This document shows positions 1 to 5,388 of a stretch of 6,220 nt of DNA, in pieces. The notes beneath the pieces were generated by a model. The model saw only the letters and a program-made list of their open reading frames with translations. It made no database searches and had not been told where the DNA came from. Positions within the stretch are counted from its first letter, which is position 1. The number at the start of each line of letters is the position of its first letter. The position numbers and the translations under genes were made by a program. The DNA comes from Coriobacteriales bacterium. GTDB taxonomy: Bacteria > Actinomycetota > Coriobacteriia > Coriobacteriales > UBA8131. The stretch lies in contig JAIRZP010000214.1 in the NCBI GenBank assembly GCA_031267175.1, positions 1 through 6,220 of the forward strand, given 5' to 3'.

Positions 1-810
1 CCGTCCCCCCGTCGCAACGACGCAGATAAGGCAACCGCCCCTGTTGTTATCTCCGCTCGCGACGTGTGGTTTCGCTACGAGCGCAACGAAATGGACGTGC
101 TGCGGGAGCTTACACTGGAAGTACGCTCGGGGGAGCTTTTCTGCATCGTAGGCGGTAACGGAACGGGCAAGACCACGGCGTTGGGGGTTCTCTGTGGTGC
201 CCTTAAACCCTACCGAGGCAAGGTGTGCGTGGCCGGGCTGAACCCGCTAAAGGTCTCGCGGGCCGAGTTGGCCGCCGCCGGTTTGGTGGCGCTGCCGCAA
301 GACCCGCAGACGCTGTTTCTTCACAACACCATTTTGGAGGATCTCGCCGCCGCCGCTCCGCCTGGTTCAGACAGAGACGAGCGGCTGACCCGCGTCATTA
401 AGCAGACCGAGATCAAAGGCATCTTATCTCAGCATCCTTACGATGTCTCCGGCGGCGAGCAGCAAAGGGCAGCATTGGCAATGGCGCTTTTAGCCGAGCC
501 GAGCTTCCTTTTGCTCGACGAGCCAACCAAGGGTATGGATGCTTTCTACAAGCGCCGTTTTGCCGCTATCCTGACGCGGCTGCGTGCAGATGGCCTCACT
601 GTGGTCATGGTCTCACACGATGTTGAGTTTTGCGCTGAGCACGCCACCAGATGCGCCCTGTTCTTCGATGGCGGCGTGGTAGCTTCGTCTGAGCCGCGCA
701 GCTTCTTTTCCAGCAACTCTTTTTATACCACCGCCGCCAACCGCATGGCCCGCGGGCTGATAGAAGATGCCGTGACAGCCGAGGATTTGATCGGGGCTCT
801 GTCATGCTAG
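1..810 (+). CDS. ecfA: ECF transporter ATP-binding protein, C-terminal ABC domain (5' partial)
   Basis: ATPase that powers an energy-coupling-factor vitamin or metal importer from the cytoplasmic face of the membrane. The reading frame is open from base 1, so the gene begins upstream. A GTG at 64 is the first start-like codon, but it lies inside the first beta strand of the fold and is unlikely to be the true start. Numbering from base 1, Walker A is GGNGTGKTT (51-59), the Q-loop glutamine is residue 100, the signature is SGGEQ (150-154), Walker B is LLLDEP (170-175) and the H-loop histidine is 206, so the site looks catalytically intact. The charged, Ala-rich lead-in (first ~15 residues) resembles a linker between two ABC domains, so I infer a fused double ATPase; only the second half is visible. 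The ending, with FYTTAANRMAR, resembles ECF-family ATPases. Its stop overlaps the next start by 7 nt, indicating translational coupling to the S component. Confidence 0.93.
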   Translation, partial: PSPRRNDADKATAPVVISARDVWFRYERNEMDVLRELTLEVRSGELFCIVGGNGTGKTTALGVLCGALKPYRGKVCVAGLNPLKVSRAELAAAGLVALPQDPQTLFLHNTILEDLAAAAPPGSDRDERLTRVIKQTEIKGILSQHPYDVSGGEQQRAALAMALLAEPSFLLLDEPTKGMDAFYKRRFAAILTRLRADGLTVVMVSHDVEFCAEHATRCALFFDGGVVASSEPRSFFSSNSFYTTAANRMARGLIEDAVTAEDLIGALSC

Positions 811-2561
811 AAAACTTTAACTACTACCTCTTTAGCATCGGTATCATCTTAGTGGCGTTGGCCGTGATGGTTGCGCGCTTTGAAGGACACCGGCCCAGAG
901 CGCGAGAGATCGTCACGCTGGCGGTGATGTGTGCGCTGTGTGTGGCAGGGCGGGCGGCTTTTTTCATGCTGCCCTCATTTAAGCCAGTGGCAGCTATTGT
1001 CATCATCGCCGGGGTTGCTTTAGGTGCAGAAAGTGGGTTTCTTATAGGTGCTCTGGCCGCCTTTGTCTCCAACTTTGTTTTTGGGCAGGGCCCCTGGACG
1101 CCTTTTCAGATGTTTGGCTTTGGTCTTGTGGGCTTGTTCGCCGGGCTGCTGTTTCACAAGCGCGAGATGGCCGTCTCTCAGTTGGGGCAAGCCCGCCATG
1201 TCGCGGATGAAAACGATGGTACGGGCGAAAGCATTGGTGCTGGTCAAAGTAATAGTGCGGGTGAAAATGGCAGCGCGGACGCCAGCGTAAATACGATAGC
1301 CGCCCAGCTTGCCGCCCTCAGTGCTAACCGTAAGGCATGGTGGCTGCGGCTTGGGTTGCTTTGTGCCTACGGGGGCTTTGCGGCGCTTGCCATCTACGGC
1401 CCCATCGTCGATGTCGCCTCGCTGTTCATGTTCTCCGAATCCGTAAGCGGCGAGGCTCTGGTTGTCATGCTGACTTCTGGGCTGCCTTTTAACATCATCC
1501 ACGCCTCGGCCACGGTGTTCTTTTTGCTCGTGCTGGCCCCGGCGATGCTGGAGAAGCTGGAGCGTGTGCGGGTGAAGTTTGGTCTGATGGGCAAGCCAGC
1601 GCGGAGTAAGGCCAAAGGCAAGGCAAAGGTGGGCGCCAAAGGCAGCGGTACGATTGCGCCTTTGTTTATCGCAGCTTTACTCTTCGCATCTGTTCTCTCG
1701 CCGCCACAAGCCGCTCTGGCTGCCTCTGAGTCCAATGCTGCCGAGCCATCCTCTCAATCCTCCACAGACGCAGACACTTATGCGATCCTTGCTGCCGAGC
1801 GTCTGGCCGAAGCCTCAGAGGTCGGCGAGGTGATAACGTTTTGGCTGGGCGGCAACGAGGGACACCCCGCGCTCATTTGGGAGTTTGACGGCGCCCGCCT
1901 TGAGCCCTTTCAGGCCGCGAACCTGCCGCCGTTGGACTTAGCTGCTACGGTGACGCCGGGAACCTTTGGGGGTGAGGGGACCGACAGTTTGATCCTCGAC
2001 TTCTCTGGCACAGGTGCCCTGCCCATACCGGCTACGCTCTCGGTGGCGCTGCCCGAGTCCATGAGCGGCGAGTCTACACTCTCGCTGTATTATGTGGACC
2101 CAGAGACCGAACGTTACTCGCTGGAGCAGACCGTTGCCTCTATCACTAACGGCTATGCCACGTTTACCATCGTAGAGCGCCAGCGTCTCATCTTGTCGTC
2201 TGCCTATCTCTCCCGTCAGGATCCAGCCTCTCTAGCCACTGTCGCTTCTCCTATAGTCGCCGACCAGGAGACTCAACAAGCGGGGCAGGAGCCTCTTCTT
2301 TCGTCCGAGGTCCTCCGTAATATCATAATCGCGCTGTCGGCTGTTGCCGTGGTTGCGGCAGCCTTCCTCTTGCTCAGATATCGCCGCCGCCGCCGTGAAC
2401 TTGCCATAATGCAGAAGGGCTGGGCCACCACTCCCGCAGAAGAGGGCGAAGAGGGCGAAGGAGGCGAGGGAGGGAGCTCCTATAGCGGCATCCCCTCGCT
2501 CGAGACACTAATGTCAGAAGACATCGACGAACCTGGCGAAAACGCGAACTTCGAAAAATAG
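804..2561 (+). CDS. ECF transporter S component with extracellular C-terminal domain and membrane anchor
   Basis: Membrane protein that binds the substrate of an ECF importer. The start ATG overlaps the upstream ATPase stop (TAG 808-810), so translation is probably coupled; no strong ribosome site precedes it. Hydrophobic segments are seen near residues 7-25, 35-56, 60-80, 82-95, 103-118, 182-203 and 219-248. The part with GQGPWTPFQMFGFGLVG (94-110) is typical of ECF S components of the CbrT-like/general type. A Gly/Ser/Asn-rich insertion (about 130-165) splits the core. After a Lys-rich stretch (264-280) comes a signal-peptide-like segment (283-306) ending in AALAAS. A presumably extracellular domain of about 190 residues follows, then a membrane helix (506-524) with an Arg-rich stop-transfer and an acidic Glu/Gly tail (546-557). 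At 585 residues it is about three times the length of a plain S component. The substrate is not shown by sequence. The nearby B12 riboswitch and corrinoid enzymes make a cobamide plausible, but this is inference. Confidence 0.87.
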   Translation: MLENFNYYLFSIGIILVALAVMVARFEGHRPRAREIVTLAVMCALCVAGRAAFFMLPSFKPVAAIVIIAGVALGAESGFLIGALAAFVSNFVFGQGPWTPFQMFGFGLVGLFAGLLFHKREMAVSQLGQARHVADENDGTGESIGAGQSNSAGENGSADASVNTIAAQLAALSANRKAWWLRLGLLCAYGGFAALAIYGPIVDVASLFMFSESVSGEALVVMLTSGLPFNIIHASATVFFLLVLAPAMLEKLERVRVKFGLMGKPARSKAKGKAKVGAKGSGTIAPLFIAALLFASVLSPPQAALAASESNAAEPSSQSSTDADTYAILAAERLAEASEVGEVITFWLGGNEGHPALIWEFDGARLEPFQAANLPPLDLAATVTPGTFGGEGTDSLILDFSGTGALPIPATLSVALPESMSGESTLSLYYVDPETERYSLEQTVASITNGYATFTIVERQRLILSSAYLSRQDPASLATVASPIVADQETQQAGQEPLLSSEVLRNIIIALSAVAVVAAAFLLLRYRRRRRELAIMQKGWATTPAEEGEEGEGGEGGSSYSGIPSLETLMSEDIDEPGENANFEK

Positions 2562-2628
2562 TCCTAGACGCACGATACTGTCGTACGTTATCCTGCAAGG
2601 AGTACAACGAATCGAATAACGTGACGAG

Positions 2629-2815
2629 CCATCGGTCGCTGAAGCGATACCGTACTATGCGGAAACGAGGAACCCGGTTAAAATCCGGGGCAGCAGACCA
2701 CTACTGTGAGGGCAGACGAACGGGCAAACATGCCACCGGCAACGAGGCCATAGTGCCGCAGAAACCGGGAAGGTGTCCGCAAGGATGAAGTCCAAGCCAG
2801 GAGACTTACCGATGG
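2629..2815 (+). ncRNA. Cobalamin (B12) riboswitch aptamer
   Basis: RNA element that binds adenosylcobalamin or a related cobamide. The B12 box AGCCAGGAGACTTACC is at 2795-2810. The two departures from the usual ending (CCTGCC read as CTTACC) fit its partner strand. The closing P1 stem is perfect: CCATCGGT (2629-2636) pairs with ACCGATGG (2808-2815). Other conserved blocks are in the right order: stem CCCGG/CCGGG (2673-2677 with 2685-2689) followed by GCAGC, CTACTGTGA (2701-2709), GCCATAGTG (2747-2755, where TAGTG pairs with CACTA at 2699-2703), GGGAAGG (2767-2773) and GATGA (2784-2788). It points towards the corrinoid protein gene, whose start is about 430 nt further on. Known cobalamin riboswitches mostly turn their target off when the ligand binds; the direction of control here is unknown. 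Confidence 0.95.
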
Positions 2816-2828
2816 CGGGCAAAGAGGT

Positions 2829-2864
2829 GTTCTCGGGTCAGTTTGGAGAACGACTGCTTTTTGT
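2829..2864 (+). terminator. Weak terminator-like hairpin after the riboswitch
   Basis: GTTCTC (2829-2834) can pair with GAGAAC (2846-2851) around an 11-nt loop, followed five bases later by CTTTTTG (2857-2863). The stem is short and only half GC, so termination would be weak at best. The same GTTCTC strand can pair instead with a second GAGAAC at 2892-2897, reinforced by CGGGTC (2834-2839) with GACCCG (2880-2885). The two folds exclude each other, as expected of a riboswitch expression platform. That it works this way is inference. Confidence 0.3.
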
Positions 2865-2903
2865 TGTCTCATCTCAGACGACCCGCTGCAGGAGAACAGC
2901 CGA

Positions 2904-3041
2904 ATGTGGCGCTGTGAACACGGATATGCCCAAACAGGTTGCCGTATTCCCAACGCCTTCTTCGGGTGTCGGCGTGGTTACATAATCCTTCCCACGCCGG
3001 CACCATTCCCGGATAGGTTGGTCTTTGCAGGGCACGGGTAA
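2904..3041 (+). CDS. Very uncertain 45-codon ORF in the riboswitch leader
   Basis: ATG at 2904 is preceded by AGGAG (2890-2894) with 9 nt spacing and runs to TAA at 3039-3041. The predicted peptide starts MWRCEHGYAQTGCR and has three cysteines nine residues apart (4, 13, 22). No family is recognised, there is no signal peptide or membrane segment, and the 13-bp stem at 2965-3004 lies inside it. It could be a leader peptide under riboswitch control, the remnant of a lost gene, or chance. The ribosome site is the best argument for it: AGGAG overlaps the GGAGAAC copy that can be masked by GTTCTC at 2829-2834. Confidence 0.17.
   Translation: MWRCEHGYAQTGCRIPNAFFGCRRGYIILPTPAPFPDRLVFAGHG
2965..3004 (+). 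repeat. Strong 13-bp stem-loop in the leader
   Basis: GGTGTCGGCGTGG (2965-2977) pairs with CCACGCCGGCACC (2992-3004) along all 13 positions, with one G-U wobble and a 14-nt loop. No T-run follows, so it is not a standard intrinsic terminator. Its 5' arm can alternatively pair with an upstream strand (CC-A-ACGCC, 2950-2957, with one bulged base), so it too could switch folds. It could stabilise, process or pause the leader RNA; the role is unknown. Confidence 0.6.
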
Positions 3042-3164
3042 AGAAGTCTGAACGGTATCTACCTTTCAACCAGTTTGGTAGAAACTTTCGATTCTGAATC
3101 TAAAAAAAGTACCAAAAATATCGAATCGTCTACTATTATCATCCGTTGGATGGTATTACGATAA

Positions 3165-3193
3165 TTGTTGGAGTATTAGCCCCTGTGTACTAT
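3165..3193 (+). promoter_or_regulatory. Possible sigma-70-type promoter for the corrinoid protein gene
   Basis: TTGTTG (3165-3170) and TACTAT (3188-3193) are separated by 17 nt in the AT-rich stretch upstream of the corrinoid protein gene. Each hexamer matches four of six consensus bases. Transcription would begin near 3200 and give a leader of about 45 nt that excludes the riboswitch. Matches this weak occur by chance in AT-rich DNA. Confidence 0.3.
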
Positions 3194-3243
3194 ATGCTTA
3201 TTAGTGTGGTTTTTGGCACATCCTCAGCAATTTGGAGGTAACC

Positions 3244-3885
3244 TTGTCTTTGCTTACAGAGTTATCCGAGAAAGTACAGCAGGGGTGCACGAGCGAAGTA
3301 GTTTCGCTCATAGAGCAGGCTTTGGACGAGGGGATGCCTGCCCAGCAAATACTGGACGAGGGGATGCTCGATGGTTTGGGCAAGCTAAGCGTACGCTTTC
3401 GCAACTCCGAGGTTTTCATCGGAGAGCTTCTACAGGCTTCAAAGGCACTCAATGTGGGCATGGGCCTGTTAAAAAGCCTCCTTTTTGAAGATAGCATCGC
3501 GTTGCGCGGCAAAGTGGTCATCGCCACCGTAGAGGGCGATTTGCATGATATAGGTAAAAACCTTATCAGGTATATGTTAGAAGGCATAGGCGTGGAGGTC
3601 ATCGACCTCGGCGCCGACATACCTGCCGTGAGAATTGTCGAGGCAGTCCGCAAACACAAGCCCGACATATTGGCGCTTTCCGCTTTGCTGACCACGACGA
3701 TGGAGCGGCAGCGTGATGTCATCAAGGCACTCAGAATCGCCGGGCTGCGCCGTCAAGTAAAGGTCATTGTCGGCGGGGCTCCCATCACTGAGGAGTTCAG
3801 CGAAAGCATTGGTGCCGATGGCTATGCCGCGGACGCCGCTACGGTTGTTGACCTGATTAAAAGACTGCTAAAGGACAAGGCGTAG
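3244..3885 (+). CDS. mtaC: Corrinoid-binding methyl carrier protein (MtaC-type)
   Basis: Cytoplasmic protein that carries a cobamide whose cobalt accepts a methyl group from a substrate-specific methyltransferase and hands it to a second one. Residues about 1-85 form the helical cap domain of the family. Residues about 90-210 form the B12-binding Rossmann-like domain, with DLHDIG (99-104) containing His101 (codon at 3544) as the lower cobalt ligand, the conserved serine at about 146 in LALSALLTTTM, and VGGAPI (about 176-181). The chosen start is TTG at 3244, 5 nt after GGAGG (3234-3238); TTG at 3250 is also possible. A start at 3232 would place the ribosome site inside the gene. The length of 213 residues is near that of methylamine-type corrinoid proteins and shorter than methanogen MtaC (about 258). 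The methanol assignment rests on the MtaB-like gene downstream; another methyl donor cannot be excluded. No clear terminator separates it from the regulator. Confidence 0.9.
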   Translation: MSLLTELSEKVQQGCTSEVVSLIEQALDEGMPAQQILDEGMLDGLGKLSVRFRNSEVFIGELLQASKALNVGMGLLKSLLFEDSIALRGKVVIATVEGDLHDIGKNLIRYMLEGIGVEVIDLGADIPAVRIVEAVRKHKPDILALSALLTTTMERQRDVIKALRIAGLRRQVKVIVGGAPITEEFSESIGADGYAADAATVVDLIKRLLKDKA

Positions 3886-3924
3886 GAACGAGGGGGAAAG
3901 GAAGGGAACGACAGGTAGTTTGCC

Positions 3925-3942
3925 GTCGGCGCTTACGCCGGC
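3925..3942 (+). repeat. GC-rich hairpin between corrinoid protein and regulator genes
   Basis: GTCGGCG (3925-3931) pairs with CGCCGGC (3936-3942) around a CTTA loop, giving seven pairs including one G-U. No T-run follows, so it is probably not a full terminator. It may tune readthrough, or mRNA stability, between the highly needed corrinoid protein and the regulator. Confidence 0.45.
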
Positions 3943-3977
3943 ATCTTAGCCGTAGGGCCCGTGCGAAAGGAGAGAGT

Positions 3978-5264
3978 ATGCAATTTGGATCACTCAAAGA
4001 CTATTCGCTGCTCACAGGCATCGGAATACAGGTAGTAGATGAGTTTGGCACAACGATTCACGTCACAGATTGCTATAACGCCGCCGCGGAAGCCCTGGAC
4101 TATCTCAGTACCCTGTTGGATGTGGAAGAAGATGTTTCACAGGCCAAGGTCAAGAGCCTGGCTCGCTCGGTGGAGTTTGGCGGAATCTACACCTTTCTTG
4201 ATCCTCGCGGTTTGGTCTTTGCCACCGCACCAATCCCCAACGACTCCAACAATCGCTTCGTCATTGGTGGCCCTGTCATCTCCTCCAGCTTAGACGATTA
4301 CCTTACCTATGAGCTTGTCGCCAGCGCCCCTAAGCCCTTCGACATGGATCACGCCCGCCAACTGCTGCTTGCTGCCATACCTGTCCGTTCCGCCGCTTTT
4401 GTCTCGGCATTCTCTGAGCAGATGTTTGTTAACGCCGTTTTTCTCGGGGGTCGCCACAGTTACGCAGACCATTCTGAAAGCGAAGTGGCCAACGAGGATA
4501 CCGTAGCTGTTTTTAGTGTCAGCGGTAATAGGACAACAAAGACTTCCAGCGGATTTGAGTCTTTGGATGTTCGTCATTATATGTATGCGCACGATGAAAT
4601 CATCAATGAACAGCATCGGCTGCTGAAGTCTTTGGATGAACATCAGGAGGTCCAGTCCAAGATGCTGCTCAACGAGATTTTGGCTCAGATCGTCTTTCAC
4701 CCGCACAATAACACAGACTTTATCAAAAGCCGGATTATGGAGCTTTTGACGTTTATGACCAGCAACGCCACCAGTCAGGGGGCAGACGTCAAGCTGGTTT
4801 CCCAACTGCGCAACCGAGCCTATCTGGAGATCGAGGAATGTAAGACCTTAGACGACATCGTTGTCTGTATGAATCGGCTGTTAGAGCAGCTGTCCGTCTG
4901 CACATTTAGCAGCACCAACTCTCGTCACGCCGAGGTCATCCGTCAAGCGCTGGATTACATGGCGGAAAACTTTGCCAGCGGCATCACCTTAAACGACGTT
5001 GCCGACCACGTCTCTTTTAGTCAGGCATATCTTTGCACACTGTTCAAAAAAGAAGTGGGTCTCAGCTTCAAAAACTGTCTGAATCGAATACGTATTGAGC
5101 GCAGCAAGGAGTTGATGGCAGACTATTCGCTGAGCATTGCCGCCATCGCCTGCCAAGTAGGTTTTGGCGATCAAAGCTACTTCACTCGTGTTTTTAGGCA
5201 ATATGAGGGCACCTCGCCGTATCAATACCGGCTGACCCGATGCTCAGCAGCGGTGGCAGTCTGA
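3978..5264 (+). CDS. AraC-family transcriptional regulator with PocR-like sensory domain
   Basis: DNA-binding regulator, 428 residues. The start ATG is well supported by AGGAG (3968-3972) with 5 nt spacing. The N-terminal half (about 1-155) resembles the PocR ligand-binding domain, a PAS-like sensor for small organic molecules: it has GGIYTFLDPRGLVFATAPIP (68-87) and FVIGGPV (94-100), where family members carry a GG.Y.....GL...A.P and GGP pattern. A middle helical region (about 205-310) probably serves dimerisation or signal transfer. The C-terminus is a two-helix-turn-helix AraC domain: first HTH about 336-358 (ITLNDVADHVSFSQAYL), second about 385-408, ending with the hallmark GFGDQSYFTRVFRQYEGTSPYQYR (split here as 395-404 and 405-418). 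No receiver domain or membrane segment is seen, so it should sense a cytoplasmic ligand. Lying between mtaC and mtaB, it likely controls this cluster in response to methanol or a related compound; the ligand is inferred, not shown. Confidence 0.88.
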   Translation: MQFGSLKDYSLLTGIGIQVVDEFGTTIHVTDCYNAAAEALDYLSTLLDVEEDVSQAKVKSLARSVEFGGIYTFLDPRGLVFATAPIPNDSNNRFVIGGPVISSSLDDYLTYELVASAPKPFDMDHARQLLLAAIPVRSAAFVSAFSEQMFVNAVFLGGRHSYADHSESEVANEDTVAVFSVSGNRTTKTSSGFESLDVRHYMYAHDEIINEQHRLLKSLDEHQEVQSKMLLNEILAQIVFHPHNNTDFIKSRIMELLTFMTSNATSQGADVKLVSQLRNRAYLEIEECKTLDDIVVCMNRLLEQLSVCTFSSTNSRHAEVIRQALDYMAENFASGITLNDVADHVSFSQAYLCTLFKKEVGLSFKNCLNRIRIERSKELMADYSLSIAAIACQVGFGDQSYFTRVFRQYEGTSPYQYRLTRCSAAVAV

Positions 5265-5388
5265 AAAGTTTTTGCTGTTTACCAGTAAATAAGTGCAAGA
5301 AATACGCCAGAGTGCGCTATAGACTTACTACAGGTGTTTGGGCAAAACTATCCGCTGTTTTCATTACTGACGATAGGAGAGTCGGATT
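5265..5388 (+). promoter_or_regulatory. 124-bp intergenic region upstream of mtaB with candidate operator repeats
   Basis: The spacer holds an inverted repeat (TTTAC 5278-5282, GTAAA 5285-5289) and two AGTGC copies (5292-5296 and 5311-5315) that start 19 bp apart on the same strand. Direct repeats about two helical turns apart suit AraC-type dimers, so this may be where the upstream regulator binds. No good sigma-70 promoter was found (TATAGA at 5318-5323 has no convincing -35), and no intrinsic terminator for the regulator gene was seen. The repeats are short and may be chance. Confidence 0.25.

Larger units (their letters stand above)
2562..3243 (+). other. 682-bp gene-less leader region between ECF operon and corrinoid protein gene
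   Basis: No convincing protein gene is present on either strand. In order it holds: a 7-bp inverted repeat (ACGTTAT 2585-2591, ATAACGT 2616-2622); the cobalamin aptamer (2629-2815); competing hairpins around 2829-2897; an uncertain short ORF (2904-3041); a 13-bp stem (2965-3004); a small hairpin (CTACC 3059-3063, GGTAG 3077-3081); and an AT-rich tail (about 3085-3230) with a possible promoter. Longer open frames here on both strands overlap the aptamer or the stems and lack family-like sequence. Confidence 0.8.

Noticed and set aside
2585..2622. ACGTTAT/ATAACGT inverted repeat as terminator of the ECF operon
   Set aside because: The 24-nt loop is long, the stem is AT-rich and no T-run follows; it may be chance or part of the riboswitch 5' flank.
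2773..2985. 70-codon + strand ORF starting inside the aptamer
   Set aside because: It overlaps the B12 box and P1 stem, has no ribosome site and no family-like sequence.
2678..3069. Two minus-strand ORFs (2678-2953 and 2869-3069)
   Set aside because: Antisense to the riboswitch and leader, rich in Arg, Cys and Ser, no recognisable domain; open frames are expected by chance in GC-rich structured RNA.
2940..3085. Second, tandem cobalamin aptamer
   Set aside because: The segment has strong stems but no B12 box, no GGGAAGG block and no CTACTGTGA block.
3214..3229. Sigma-54-like -24/-12 element (TGGCAC then GC with GG-N10-GC spacing)
   Set aside because: Transcription would start near 3240, downstream of the ribosome site GGAGG at 3234-3238 that the corrinoid protein gene needs; the -12 part (CAGCA) is also a poor match, and AraC-type regulators do not act with sigma-54.
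3201..3725. 174-codon minus-strand ORF opposite the corrinoid protein gene
   Set aside because: Shadow of a well-supported gene; its Ser/Arg/Met-rich composition looks non-coding.
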